Source of the DNA: Ornithinibacillus salinisoli
Lineage (GTDB): Bacteria; Bacillota; Bacilli; Bacillales; Amphibacillaceae
Direction: 5' to 3' (one strand)
Length of the DNA: 64,000 nt
Assembly: GCF_042682545.1 (NCBI RefSeq)
Contig: NZ_JBHUHQ010000002.1
Positions 7,666 through 16,259 of the stretch are shown here, one piece after another. Made by a program: the position numbers and the translations under genes. The notes under the pieces are model-generated. The model was not told the DNA's origin and ran no database searches. It worked only from the letters and a program-made list of their open reading frames with translations. The stretch's first letter is position 1, and each line of letters begins with the position of its first letter.

Positions 7666-8151
7666 TTATTTAATATATTTTCCTGTTCTCCACTTTTTCA
7701 TCATATAACCAGCATACATCACTATCATTACTAACAGAAAAAAAGTTGGTAAAATTAAAGGCTGTGTTAAATTCCCAATTGGTGCTGTTATGAAAGTTGA
7801 TAAAAGATATCCTATTAAAAATATGGCAAGAAACAAGAATAGGTTTATAATTATAAAATGGCTTAATACTCTTTTATTCTTTCGATAACGAAAGAGTAGA
7901 ATAGAAGCCAGTAGAAATAACCCTAAAAATAAGAATTCAGGAATTGAAGTCCAAGTCCCTAACTCTCGAATACTTTGAATATCTTCTTGCGTTAGGAATT
8001 TGGTAGTTCTCCACTGTTCCGAGTTATTTAGACGATAAATTTCCAATAAAATATACCCCAGATAAAACATCAACATAAATCCAATATACGTAGATATTAT
8101 TAACCCTTTTTTTCCTGCTATTATATCTTTAAACTCTCTGTTTTTTTTCAC
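7666..8151 (-). CDS. Four-span membrane protein of unknown function
   Basis: 161 residues with four predicted membrane helices (about residues 15-37, 73-88, 99-120 and 130-148), a polar loop of about 30 residues between helices 1 and 2, and a basic C-terminus. No family is recognised. It starts at a GTG (8151) preceded by AAGGGGGG. It neighbours an RDD-family gene with similar topology, but sequence resemblance is not evident. Confidence 0.62.
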   Translation of the reverse strand: MKKNREFKDIIAGKKGLIISTYIGFMLMFYLGYILLEIYRLNNSEQWRTTKFLTQEDIQSIRELGTWTSIPEFLFLGLFLLASILLFRYRKNKRVLSHFIIINLFLFLAIFLIGYLLSTFITAPIGNLTQPLILPTFFLLVMIVMYAGYMMKKWRTGKYIK

Positions 8152-8346
8152 CGGGTGCCCCCCTTTGGACGAAATCTTAACTTTAAGATAAAATCATTGT
8201 TCAGCTAAACAGCGATATCTATTGATTTTTAATAGTATCAACAATATGATCTATAACTTCTTCACTATAATCTCTTGTGATTATAGGATTTGTACTTGAT
8301 AAGAGCGGACATGATCATTGGTGAGCCTATCACCTCTTCACCATAT

Positions 8347-8769
8347 TTATTCTTCATACCCAGGTTCATCATATGTAACATAGGTTCCTGCTATAAAATC
8401 GTGAATCGAACGTTTATCTTCTCTAAGACCAACCATAAAAGCGCTGACAATAACACCAATACCAAAAGTTATTAAATATATTACACCTGCCACTACATCT
8501 CTTAGAAGCATGGTTCCAAGACCCAATTTTTCACCATCTATACGAGCAATGCGTATACCGGATACTCTCTTACCGACAGTGTAGCCATACCAAAAAATAG
8601 GAAGCAACAAAAAATACAACATATCCAAAATGTCAATTACAGAAAAATCTTCAACGAAGAATTGGTTATATATTATAAGACCCACAAACCCAAATACAAT
8701 TGTTAATAATATTGTATCTACAATAGATGCACCTAACCTTACCCAAAATCCTGCAGGGTTATTTACCAA
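8347..8769 (-). CDS. RDD family membrane protein
   Basis: A 140-residue protein that begins GFWVRLGASIVDTILL, the R..A...D signature of the RDD family, and continues with YGYTVGKRVSGIRIARIDGEKLGLG, the second conserved block. It ends with DKRSIHDFIAGTYV, the usual C-terminal motif. Two or three membrane helices are present. Some RDD proteins are linked to Na+/H+ antiport in halophiles; function here is unproven. The start is a TTG at 8769 behind AGGGGGAG. Confidence 0.82.
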   Translation of the reverse strand: MVNNPAGFWVRLGASIVDTILLTIVFGFVGLIIYNQFFVEDFSVIDILDMLYFLLLPIFWYGYTVGKRVSGIRIARIDGEKLGLGTMLLRDVVAGVIYLITFGIGVIVSAFMVGLREDKRSIHDFIAGTYVTYDEPGYEE

Positions 8770-8997
8770 TTCGAACTCCCCCTCTCTATAAAGCGCACCC
8801 TAAATAATTTGCAGTGCTCCCTTTATCACCAATATTTTATCATGAAATTCTCATAAAAATCTATCTATTCTGAGGTATTATGAATCTAATTTGCTGTGAA
8901 CACGTTTAGTGGTAGCATCTTTAAAATTGGTTACGACACTTGAAGTAGAGTTTTTTTCATTAAATCGTATAATTTAAATCATTTCTCAACAATGAAT

Positions 8998-9867
8998 TTA
9001 TGAAGTAATTATATCGAGAATCTTATTTGATAAAGTTTCACTCTCTATGTGATTAAATGCTTTTGGGTCAGCAGTTACAATAATTGAAATCCTTTCAATG
9101 GGATAGATGAGAATTTGTTGACCACCTGAACCTAAAGCTCGATAAATTATATTATCTTTATATGTCTTTATCCACCATCCAAGTCCATAATCACCGTAAC
9201 TTAAATTTGTTGGGATGCCATTTGTAGTAAAAACATTTATCCAATTATTAGGAATAATTTCATTGTTATTTTCTAAACCATTATTAACAAGTACTTGGGA
9301 TATTTTTATTAAACTTTCAAACGAGATTTTTAAGCCTGTACTCCCAACAGTTATACCTTGTGGGTCACTTTCCCATTCAACATCTATTATATCAAGTGGT
9401 GAAAAGAGGTATGTCTTTGCAAAATTGGACACCGTTAAGCCAGTTGACTTACTAATTATTGCAGATAGTAGGTGATAATCAACTCCTTTATATCTAAATG
9501 TACCTTTTCCTGCTAATGGAAGGTTTAAAATGTCTCTCACCCAATCATTACTATTTAGAACGAGTCCATATAAATCTTTGTCATCAATATCGAAACCCGA
9601 ACTCATTGTAAGTAAATCTCTTATAGATATATTATTAGGAGCACCTGGTAGGAAGTAATTAATCGGAGTTTCAAGAGACTTTATAAATTCTTTTTTTAAT
9701 GCAATCCCAATTAAAAGTGAAACGATGCTTTTTGTCATTGAACGAATATTTATTAAATGAGAACTTTTCTTATCCTGAGAACTAAATATCTCTCTATTTG
9801 ATATTGACACATATAAATTATGAATTGATTCATCCTGTTCATATAATCTAAGAATTTCTTTAATCAT
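8998..9867 (-). CDS. Serine hydrolase of the beta-lactamase/class C family
   Basis: A 289-residue hydrolase. The nucleophile motif SMTK is at residues 43-46. Tyr126 in RYKG takes the place of the YxN Tyr, and a GSGGQQ loop near the C-terminus corresponds to the KTG-like strand. A role as an esterase or D-amino-peptidase-like enzyme is more likely than true beta-lactamase, given the missing export signal. I set the start at ATG 9867 because GGGGGAG lies eight bases upstream. The frame stays open 42 codons further (to 9993) but that stretch has no ribosome site. Confidence 0.75.
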   Translation of the reverse strand: MIKEILRLYEQDESIHNLYVSISNREIFSSQDKKSSHLINIRSMTKSIVSLLIGIALKKEFIKSLETPINYFLPGAPNNISIRDLLTMSSGFDIDDKDLYGLVLNSNDWVRDILNLPLAGKGTFRYKGVDYHLLSAIISKSTGLTVSNFAKTYLFSPLDIIDVEWESDPQGITVGSTGLKISFESLIKISQVLVNNGLENNNEIIPNNWINVFTTNGIPTNLSYGDYGLGWWIKTYKDNIIYRALGSGGQQILIYPIERISIIVTADPKAFNHIESETLSNKILDIITS

Positions 9868-10022
9868 AAAAGCTACTCCCCCAATATTCATTTCACAAGA
9901 TATTGAAAATTTTTCGTACAATATTTCTCTACAATAGACAAAAAGTTCTTCTTCTACTAACTGCTTAATATTTCTACACTTAAATAATAACATAATATTC
10001 TAAAAATATTTGCGTAAAAAAG

Positions 10023-10054
10023 AACAAAACGAACAATTCGATGTTCGGCTTGTT
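10023..10054. other. Strong hairpin between divergent genes
   Basis: AACAA-aa-CGAACA-attcga-TGTTCG-gc-TTGTT forms a nearly perfect stem-loop in the divergent gap between the serine hydrolase gene and the DUF3889 gene. On the minus strand it is followed by a T-rich run (GTTTTGTTCTTTTTT), the look of an intrinsic terminator or attenuator in the hydrolase leader. No minus-strand gene lies just upstream that it could terminate. Confidence 0.45.
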
Positions 10055-10147
10055 TAACTCTTGCCACCTTCCCTATAGTTAAACAAGAATTTTTGAATAA
10101 ATTTATTAATCATGAAAAGGATATTGTTAAAAAGAAGGTTTTAAATT

Positions 10148-10486
10148 ATGAAATTACTTATACCCATTCTTTTAGTTTTTGGAATATTATTGATAAATAA
10201 TTTTTCTACAATCGACACTAACAATATTATAATAACTGAAAAAGAAGTACCTCCATATACTAAGTGGGGAAAGATAGCTATGAAGAAGACAAAAGTAAAA
10301 TATCCCCAAGCTGAAATTATTGATTTTCTTCATTTAGGTAGGGAAAAAGGAACGGAATATTCGGTAGAAAAATTTAAATTATGGTTAAAAGAAGACAATC
10401 GAGAATTTGGAATATTTATCGATATTAAATTCAATAATGAAACAGAACAAATTGTTGACATTGAGTATAAGGAATCAACACAATAG
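10148..10486 (+). CDS. Exported DUF3889-family protein
   Basis: A 112-residue protein with a short N-terminal hydrophobic signal (LLIPILLVFGILLI), then the DUF3889 core: PPYTKWGKIAMKKTKVKYP, EIIDFLHLGREK and KFKLWLKEDNREFGIF. In my recollection B. subtilis YqzG-type proteins share this pattern. The function of the domain is unknown; it is presumably extracellular or anchored by an uncleaved signal. The ATG at 10148 has GAAGG upstream. The protein is small and basic in its core. Confidence 0.75.
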   Translation: MKLLIPILLVFGILLINNFSTIDTNNIIITEKEVPPYTKWGKIAMKKTKVKYPQAEIIDFLHLGREKGTEYSVEKFKLWLKEDNREFGIFIDIKFNNETEQIVDIEYKESTQ

Positions 10487-10508
10487 TTAAATCAAAAGCA
10501 TCTTGTAT

Positions 10509-10601
10509 TTATTTATTTTTAACACGTTCTTCTTCAAATAACTTGCCTGTTAGTGGAACAATAGTGAATTTTGCCTTATTAAATGAAAGCACCAAATTCA
10601 C
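10509..10601 (-). CDS. Possible coupled small protein, 30 aa
   Basis: A GTG at 10601 overlaps the TGA of the upstream zinc-finger membrane gene in the sequence ATGTGA, with AGAGAGG just before it. It opens a 30-residue frame ending LTGKLFEEERVKNK. The overlap and ribosome site suggest translational coupling. It could also be the tail of the upstream protein after a frameshift, or chance. No family is recognised. Confidence 0.33.
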   Translation of the reverse strand: MNLVLSFNKAKFTIVPLTGKLFEEERVKNK

Positions 10602-10885
10602 ATTACCTCTCTATACTTCACACAATATGGTGTAATCAAAGAACCAATTGTAAGTACCAATAACCCTATAATAAGAGTCACAATGAAATTCTCAAAAGGG
10701 GAAAGGAAGTTAGTAAAAATCAACATTGGAACAATAGTTAAAAATACAAATGTACACCTTCCAGAAAGGGTTATACTGTGACCTGTATGACATTTATCAC
10801 ACTTAATTGGTTTGTATGTCCACATAAAAGATTTATAGATTTGACTCCAGCTAAATCTCCTATTACATTTCTCACATTTTTGCAA
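10598..10885 (-). CDS. CXXC-20-CXXC zinc-finger membrane protein (TIGR04104-like)
   Basis: 95 residues. The N-terminus carries CEKC and, about 20 residues later, CDKC, forming a zinc ribbon (QKCEKCNRRFSW). Two hydrophobic helices follow (FVFLTIVPMLIFTNF and FIVTLIIGLLVLTIG). This is the layout of the TIGR04104 family of Bacillus membrane proteins. I prefer the TTG at 10885 as start: AGAGAGGTG is six bases upstream and the product begins MQKCEKC as family members do. A GTG three codons earlier overlaps the ribosome site. Function unknown. Confidence 0.75.
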   Translation of the reverse strand: MQKCEKCNRRFSWSQIYKSFMWTYKPIKCDKCHTGHSITLSGRCTFVFLTIVPMLIFTNFLSPFENFIVTLIIGLLVLTIGSLITPYCVKYREVM

Positions 10886-10970
10886 AACAAACACCTCTCT
10901 TTACATTTTATAAATTTCTAGTATGGCACCTTTAATCAAATCCTATTATTACAAACGACCTTCCTTTTAT

Positions 10971-11720
10971 TTAATCAAATTTCTCTGCAAGATATAAGGA
11001 AATCTCTCTAATTCTCCTGTCGATTTCTTCCTCTATTTGCTTGAATTCCTCATTTCCAGCATAAAACGTATCTCCCTCAATAATATGGTCGGACAAATTA
11101 AGCAATCCAATCGCTTTCCGGTTAAACTTCTTCGCAATCGCAAAAGTTGTGGCAGTTTCCATATCAACGCCAATATGACCATCTTCTGACCAATCTTTCA
11201 CTAAATCAGACGTCTCCATTAACATCGCACTTGTAGAAAATACTGATCCTGTTACATAGCGATACCCTTTGGATTCACAATATGCTACTGCTGCTTGAAC
11301 CAACTCAGTGTCTGCATGAACCGTTGTTTCACCTGGTAAATACCATTGAGAAACACCATCTTCCATGTAAGCACTTGTCGCGATTAAAATGTCTCCATAC
11401 TGAATATTTCGTGATAAACCGCCATAATATCCTGTTTGAATGAAGTTTTTAGTACCTACAATAGCGAAGCGATGTGCAATCATAGAAGCTAATGGACCAC
11501 CAAATACATTCGCAAAACCTAATGGCCTATTATTATATTCCCCAATTACTGTGTTCCACGTTGGCAGCCATTGTTCATTTACCAAAATATTTTTCCAGGT
11601 GTCCATATTCCATTCATGTTCCCATTCACCATGTAATATAAAAGTATTTGGGATATTTTCTTCTTCAATTTTCAAAGTCTTGATCCAATCTTCTTTAGTA
11701 AATTCCCCGTATAGTTTCAT
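10971..11720 (-). CDS. Nucleoside phosphorylase (uridine phosphorylase-like)
   Basis: A 249-residue PNP/UDP-type phosphorylase. Visible features are HRFAIVGTKNFIQTGYYGGL (phosphate/ribose-binding region), DILIATSAYMEDGVSQWY, and the C-terminal substrate motif GVDMETATTFAIAKKF with the conserved ME pair, followed by NLSDH (catalytic Asp). It would cleave a nucleoside with phosphate; the base specificity is unclear. The ATG at 11720 has GGGAG upstream. The N-terminal 75 residues are longer than in classical uridine phosphorylase, a known variation in Bacillus paralogues. Confidence 0.82.
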   Translation of the reverse strand: MKLYGEFTKEDWIKTLKIEEENIPNTFILHGEWEHEWNMDTWKNILVNEQWLPTWNTVIGEYNNRPLGFANVFGGPLASMIAHRFAIVGTKNFIQTGYYGGLSRNIQYGDILIATSAYMEDGVSQWYLPGETTVHADTELVQAAVAYCESKGYRYVTGSVFSTSAMLMETSDLVKDWSEDGHIGVDMETATTFAIAKKFNRKAIGLLNLSDHIIEGDTFYAGNEEFKQIEEEIDRRIREISLYLAEKFD

Positions 11721-11901
11721 TCATTTCACTCCCTGTATTGTGTTGATCATGAGAAAAGATATTTCTCGACAGTTCTACATCAACTAGCCCACTTTCCCTT
11801 AGAATTTGTCTGACTAGATGAATATGAGCAGATCCGACTAGTAGAAGGATACGGTCATTTCCATTTTCTACTAAGGAGGCGATAGTTGAATAAATGATCA
11901 A
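11695..11901 (-). pseudogene. C-terminal fragment of a TraB/DUF5694-like protein
   Basis: The frame encodes RNLIIYSTIASLVENGNDR, then ILLLVGSAHIHLVRQILRES, with the GSAHIHLVRQ motif typical of the end of DUF5694 (TraB/GumN-like) proteins. It begins right after the TAG that follows the methyltransferase gene and lacks the N-terminal two thirds, so it is a fusion-deletion relic. The last 20 codons run over the start of the phosphorylase gene. A TTG at 11901 could serve as start but has no convincing ribosome site. Confidence 0.5.
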
Positions 11902-11923
11902 ATTACGATTGGGTTTCTAGCCA

Positions 11924-12637
11924 TCACACGACTTCTATCTTTCTTGCAACATATGTTATCGCATTTGTTTTTAACAGCACATCTTTTTCATTCCGTGTAA
12001 TTTTGTATTCCAGTGGTTTCACTACATGCTTTAATATCTCCCATCCACCATACAATTTTTCAAGTCTATTAATCATTTCTATAGTTGATATATTAATTTC
12101 CATTTGTACCGGGAGTTCCGTTCCATCTTCCAAATCAATTTCCTTAACCTCAGAGTTTACAACAATACAATTAATCCCATTATGCTTTGTGCCTTTAACC
12201 ATTTGTGACAAGACATGATGGAGATGACCTTCAGATGCCACATGCTCCAAGCTAGAAACAGCAACGATAAAATCATATTCCTTTTGCTTTATTGCATAGT
12301 TACCTAGATCTGCTTTTTCCGTTCGAATGATCTCATTCACACCATATTTCGCACTATAGTGTCGTAATTTTTGAATGGCTGAATCTAGTAAGTCTACACA
12401 GTCAACTCTACACTGTTTATCTTTCAGAGCTTCTGCTATCGGAATACTATTTCTCCCAACCCCACAACCTAAATCTAGTACATTTACCGTTTCATAGGTA
12501 TCTAAAAATGGAAGTATATCCATTACAGTTTGAACAGGTTTATGTAACCATGATCCCGCTTCAAATAATTTGTAATTATCGTAGCAATAATCGTGATATT
12601 TTTTTTCCTCTTTTCGGATTAGTTCAATTCTGCTCAT
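11924..12637 (-). CDS. SAM-dependent methyltransferase, TehB-like
   Basis: A 237-residue class I methyltransferase with motif I VLDLGCGVGRNSIP near residue 54, the acidic end of strand 2 (VDCVDL), motif II-like EKADL and IVAVSSLEHV. The N-terminus (KEEKKYHDYCYDNYKLFEAGSWL) resembles TehB-like proteins of Bacilli, which can methylate tellurite or other small molecules; the substrate here is unknown. Its start overlaps the end of the next methyltransferase gene upstream by 14 bp, so the two are translationally coupled. Confidence 0.82.
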   Translation of the reverse strand: MSRIELIRKEEKKYHDYCYDNYKLFEAGSWLHKPVQTVMDILPFLDTYETVNVLDLGCGVGRNSIPIAEALKDKQCRVDCVDLLDSAIQKLRHYSAKYGVNEIIRTEKADLGNYAIKQKEYDFIVAVSSLEHVASEGHLHHVLSQMVKGTKHNGINCIVVNSEVKEIDLEDGTELPVQMEINISTIEMINRLEKLYGGWEILKHVVKPLEYKITRNEKDVLLKTNAITYVARKIEVV

Positions 12638-13262
12638 ATGTACTCCTTCTATTTCTTAACATGATAGATTGAAAATCAAGACTTCCTCCGACTACGGATG
12701 CTGGAATAACTTGAAAGTATTCGATATCAAAAAACTCAGTTAAGACTTCTTTGATCGAATCATGATCATAAAAGGAGAAAAATCGCTTCGGTTCGTAGGA
12801 GTCTTCCTCCCAAACACCTTCAAAATACTTTCCTCCATATATGCCAATAAAAATGAGTCCCGTTGGTTTTAGCACCCTACTAATTTCCGCGAGAACTTCT
12901 GGTAAATTCTTTTTTGGTACATGAAGTAAACAATTTAATGCCCAAACTGCGTCAAAATGATTATTTGGAAAATCCAGGCTATCAAAACTCATCACCTCAG
13001 CATGTAGTCCCTTACTTTTACATAACTTAATCATCTCAGGAGAAATATCTATACTCCTTGTATCTAAACCATTTTCCTTAAAAAACAAACTATCCTTCCC
13101 TGTTCCAGCACCAATTTCTAGTAATGTTCTCTTATTATTATTGTATAAATGCTTCAAGAAATAATTACGCTCTCGCTTTTTCCAGTCCGGTGAAAATGAT
13201 TTATCTCGATGAATTGCTTGTTTATTATAGGAATCTACTAAATCATTTTTGATAGAATTCAT
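12624..13262 (-). CDS. Class I SAM-dependent methyltransferase
   Basis: A 212-residue methyltransferase: motif I LLEIGAGTGKDSLFF at about residue 47, RSIDISPEMI (ribose-binding acid), FDAVWALNCLLHVPK and EISRVLKPTGLIFIGIYGG. The set is typical of methyltransferase_11/25 small-molecule enzymes. The substrate is unknown. The ATG at 13262 follows AAAGGAGCTG. It is coupled by overlap to the TehB-like gene downstream. The two methyltransferases are not close paralogues. Confidence 0.82.
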   Translation of the reverse strand: MNSIKNDLVDSYNKQAIHRDKSFSPDWKKRERNYFLKHLYNNNKRTLLEIGAGTGKDSLFFKENGLDTRSIDISPEMIKLCKSKGLHAEVMSFDSLDFPNNHFDAVWALNCLLHVPKKNLPEVLAEISRVLKPTGLIFIGIYGGKYFEGVWEEDSYEPKRFFSFYDHDSIKEVLTEFFDIEYFQVIPASVVGGSLDFQSIMLRNRRSTYEQN

Positions 13263-13278
13263 TTTTTCTACAGCTCCT

Positions 13279-14418
13279 TTATTTAGTTGTACCTTCTCTC
13301 CTCTTTACTAAATCCTTAATCATTTTTTTCATATGGGGATCTGACTCATGATGAAAGCTAATCGTATCCTTAAAAATAAAGTCACTAGGATTTACGGTTA
13401 TTTTTGCAAGAGGCTTCACTGGCTCCTTACATATCCATTCATCTTTAATACCACCTTGTTTGAATTTTTCTTTATGGAATAAATACAGCATGCCTTGATC
13501 CCATAATTCATCATCAAAGTCATTGTTGAGGGAAAAGTAATAATACCGCTTGATTCCTTTATTTGATTTTACCGTTAAACAAACATTTCGTAGCGAGCCA
13601 CCATATTTACTACGATTGATTAACGCAAAAAACATTGGCCAGATACCATCAGAAGCTGCAAAAACAGCTTTTACTTTTATCCCATTAAATAATGTCTGTT
13701 CTTTTGGCTCGAATGTTACTATATTTGGAATATTTGACCCGTGAACTAATATATTTTTCTCCTCAATAAGATAATTGAGGAACATATACTTAGGCACTTT
13801 AGATCCATATGGAATGAGGTTGCCATTCCCTGGTGAAACATATTGGTCGTAAAGCTGCTCAAACGATGCAATAATTTCATTGGGTAAATCCAACTCAGGT
13901 AATTGCAGAAAATGCAGTTTGTTAAATAATAGCGCTCGCAATCTATTACTCTGAACCATCCCTTTCATAAACAGGGCAACGAACAAAGAAAGCGTTAAAA
14001 ACATAAAGAACGTGTTCAAATTGAAAATTTGATTGTTCACATATATGGAGAGAAAACTAGATGTGATCGAATCGATATACTGCCAGTCAACAAATCCAAT
14101 GTCTTTTTGATATGTATCAGCTAATAGCTGCTTATACCTATTAAATTCTCCTAGTTGAAAATAAATAGCAATGATCCAGTGTATAACGATCGTGAACAGA
14201 GCTATAAGGATGAGGCTACTGCTGTTAGCATACGGTTTCAGTATCCTACCCCACAAGAATACTAGAATAGCGAATAGGAGAATCAACGGTATCATCATTA
14301 AAATAGCAGGATTGCCATTTCCAGATGTTACACCTGGTCCAGGTGTCATATTGTTTGCTATTAAAAATAAACTCCATGAAATGATACCCACAACGAATAA
14401 CCACAAGGTATTCTTCAC
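13279..14418 (-). CDS. Membrane protein of unknown function, 379 aa
   Basis: A 379-residue protein with four N-terminal membrane segments (about 5-22, 38-58, 68-90 and 132-152), then a soluble domain of about 220 residues with no motif I can name (FEPKEQTLFNGIKVKAVFAASDGIW, KRYYYFSLNNDFDDELWDQG). It starts at GTG 14418 with GGTGGAG upstream. It abuts the DUF4260 gene (13-bp gap), suggesting co-transcription. The soluble part is probably cytoplasmic by the positive-inside rule. Confidence 0.65.
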   Translation of the reverse strand: MKNTLWLFVVGIISWSLFLIANNMTPGPGVTSGNGNPAILMMIPLILLFAILVFLWGRILKPYANSSSLILIALFTIVIHWIIAIYFQLGEFNRYKQLLADTYQKDIGFVDWQYIDSITSSFLSIYVNNQIFNLNTFFMFLTLSLFVALFMKGMVQSNRLRALLFNKLHFLQLPELDLPNEIIASFEQLYDQYVSPGNGNLIPYGSKVPKYMFLNYLIEEKNILVHGSNIPNIVTFEPKEQTLFNGIKVKAVFAASDGIWPMFFALINRSKYGGSLRNVCLTVKSNKGIKRYYYFSLNNDFDDELWDQGMLYLFHKEKFKQGGIKDEWICKEPVKPLAKITVNPSDFIFKDTISFHHESDPHMKKMIKDLVKRREGTTK

Positions 14419-14430
14419 TACGCTCCACCC

Positions 14431-14790
14431 CTAGACGCGATTTAAATGGGTGTTCTTGAAATCGGTTGGATATTTCAATCCGTATCCAATCATTCGATCC
14501 ATACCAATATGGGCAAACCATATTAAGCCTATCGACATGAGTATGGAATGATCAACAAGGAAAGCTATGAATACAAGCAAAATAGGAACGATATAAGTAT
14601 GAAAGATATTATATAATATTGCTCCAAGATGATTATTAAAAAGGTACCCAAGCATAGACAAATCTGGAGCGAATAGTAATAAAACAAATAACAACCAATT
14701 CAGATCAAAATAAAAATAGACAAATATACTTAATAATAATGTTGCAAGACCTTCAATATGTAAAAATACTTTAACCACACGATCACCCAC
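14431..14790 (-). CDS. DUF4260 family membrane protein
   Basis: A 119-residue, four-helix membrane protein. FLHIEGLATLLLS at the start, LLFAPDLSMLGYL, YNIFHTYIVPILL and the C-terminal WFAHIGMDRMIGYGLKYP are the four conserved blocks of DUF4260, with HIGMDR and GYGLKYP diagnostic. Function is unknown. It lies between the HAD-fusion gene and the 379-aa membrane protein with short gaps and is probably in the same operon. Confidence 0.85.
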   Translation of the reverse strand: MGDRVVKVFLHIEGLATLLLSIFVYFYFDLNWLLFVLLLFAPDLSMLGYLFNNHLGAILYNIFHTYIVPILLVFIAFLVDHSILMSIGLIWFAHIGMDRMIGYGLKYPTDFKNTHLNRV

Positions 14791-14793
14791 CAG

Positions 14794-15876
14794 TTATTTA
14801 TTTTTTAAAATCCAATCAACCGCATCCACAAAATCCGTTGCAATGTAATCCGGTTCTACCTCTTTCCATTCGCCATAGTATTCTTGATGCTGATATTTCT
14901 TTAACGATTCCATTCCTGCTCCCGTTTTGACCAATATTTTCTTACACCCTACTCGATGTGCAGCAAGTAAATCGGTCCATCTATCACCAATAACAACACA
15001 TCGATCTAGTGCCAAACCATATTCTCTTGCAGCCTGAGTCAGCATCTTCGTGTTCGGTTTACGGCAAGAACACCCTTGATCATGTTCATGGGGACAAAGG
15101 TATACATTTTCAATCCCGAAACCTATTAATTCCTCTGCCAATGCTTCACTCGTAACTTCTCCTCTTGAAATTCCTGGTTGATTGGTAAACGAGAATAATT
15201 TTAGCTCCGCTTGCTTTAAATCCTTGATAGAATCCTTCACACCTGGAAATAACGAAAAGTCCCCTGGATAAGCAACTTTGTCGCTTCCACCAATTGTACC
15301 GTCTCGGTCGATGAATACGGTTTGAATAATATCTCCTTTTGATCCAACACAATATCGCTCATAACAACCTTCCAAAATATCGTCTATCCAATCATCATCC
15401 CATGTGACTCTTAAAGTGGACCAGTTACTTCTACCAGATAGACACTGCCTTCTATTATTTTCTAGATATAAAATAATCGCCACGTCTGATATAATATGAT
15501 CCTCTTCAGTAAGTTCTTCTTCTGCAAAAATAGAGAATCCACTTATTTTGGACCAAATACCAAATGATACAAGTGGCGGATGTAGACATATATTATCGGA
15601 ATGGGTATCGTAATTAATTGGTTCTGGTGTGTTTTGTTCCTTCAATGTTAAATCGTAATATTCCCCAGTACCGTCATTTGTTTCCAAATATTCAATATCA
15701 ATTGCTACATAATGATTTTCAAAGCTTAAAACTATGGGTTGATAAAAGTGATAGACATTTCTAATGAATAGCTGAGAATCAAGGGAAGTACTATATAATT
15801 CTTGTAATCTTTTACCTATCATTATTTCTAAAATATGAATTTCTTCTTCTGATAGCAATTCTTCATATTTTTCCAT
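14794..15876 (-). CDS. Two-domain protein: unknown N-terminal domain fused to a HAD-IIIA (GmhB/HisB-like) phosphatase
   Basis: 360 residues. The C-terminal half is a HAD-IIIA phosphatase: FIDRDGT (nucleophile Asp190, acid/base Asp192), TNQPGISRG (231-239), the zinc-binding cluster CPHEHDQGCSCRKP (261-274) and IGDRWTDLLAA. That set is typical of heptose-bisphosphate or histidinol phosphatases. The N-terminal 180 residues (LSEEEIHILEIMIGKRL, WSTLRVTWDDDW) are acidic, without a motif I recognise. The ATG at 15876 has GGAAGGAG eight bases upstream, better than a TTG one codon earlier. The fusion is the notable feature; the substrate is unknown. Confidence 0.78.
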   Translation of the reverse strand: MEKYEELLSEEEIHILEIMIGKRLQELYSTSLDSQLFIRNVYHFYQPIVLSFENHYVAIDIEYLETNDGTGEYYDLTLKEQNTPEPINYDTHSDNICLHPPLVSFGIWSKISGFSIFAEEELTEEDHIISDVAIILYLENNRRQCLSGRSNWSTLRVTWDDDWIDDILEGCYERYCVGSKGDIIQTVFIDRDGTIGGSDKVAYPGDFSLFPGVKDSIKDLKQAELKLFSFTNQPGISRGEVTSEALAEELIGFGIENVYLCPHEHDQGCSCRKPNTKMLTQAAREYGLALDRCVVIGDRWTDLLAAHRVGCKKILVKTGAGMESLKKYQHQEYYGEWKEVEPDYIATDFVDAVDWILKNK

Positions 15877-15891
15877 CAACTGCTCTCCTTC

Positions 15892-16200
15892 CTAATAAGG
15901 AATCTCTCCATTCACCCATGGAACCAATAATATAACTATTGAGATGGCAAACAAAATCCAAAATTTTTTTGACCGAAGGCGCTTTTTCATCGGATAGTTC
16001 ACAACAGAAGAAAATAGAAGAGTATAAATGGAGAATAGAAGAATCGCTACCGCAAACCAAACTACCCATATATCCCCTCTTATCTTTATTCCTTGTAATT
16101 CATATAATGGCTCAAGCGCGAACTTCATGATGAATAGACCAAGTGCTAAAGATAGTATACTTTCTACTAGTACGATCCCAATAAGTTTCCATTCTTTCAT
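15892..16200 (-). CDS. Three-span membrane protein, 102 aa
   Basis: A small membrane protein with helices at about residues 6-25, 42-64 and 80-97, separated by basic loops (YPMKKRLRSKKF). No family recognised. The ATG at 16200 is nine bases after GGGAG; a TTG three codons upstream lies directly on the ribosome site and is less likely. The gene ends 15 bp before the start of the HAD-fusion gene, so it probably heads that transcript. Confidence 0.65.
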   Translation of the reverse strand: MKEWKLIGIVLVESILSLALGLFIMKFALEPLYELQGIKIRGDIWVVWFAVAILLFSIYTLLFSSVVNYPMKKRLRSKKFWILFAISIVILLVPWVNGEIPY

Positions 16201-16259
16201 AACATTCAACTCCCGTTTTTCTCTCTTTAAAATATATGGAGTGTTTTCTGAATGATGAA

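Noticed and set aside
8218..8300. Short frame TNPIITRDYSEEVIDHIVDTIKNQ-like tail on the minus strand between the RDD and four-span protein genes
   Set aside because: It may be the end of a lost gene, but it is only about 25 codons, has no start and no recognisable family.
10030..10047. LexA/SOS box at the hairpin
   Set aside because: The arms CGAACA and TGTTCG are separated by too many bases (CGAAC-N8-GTTCG rather than N4).
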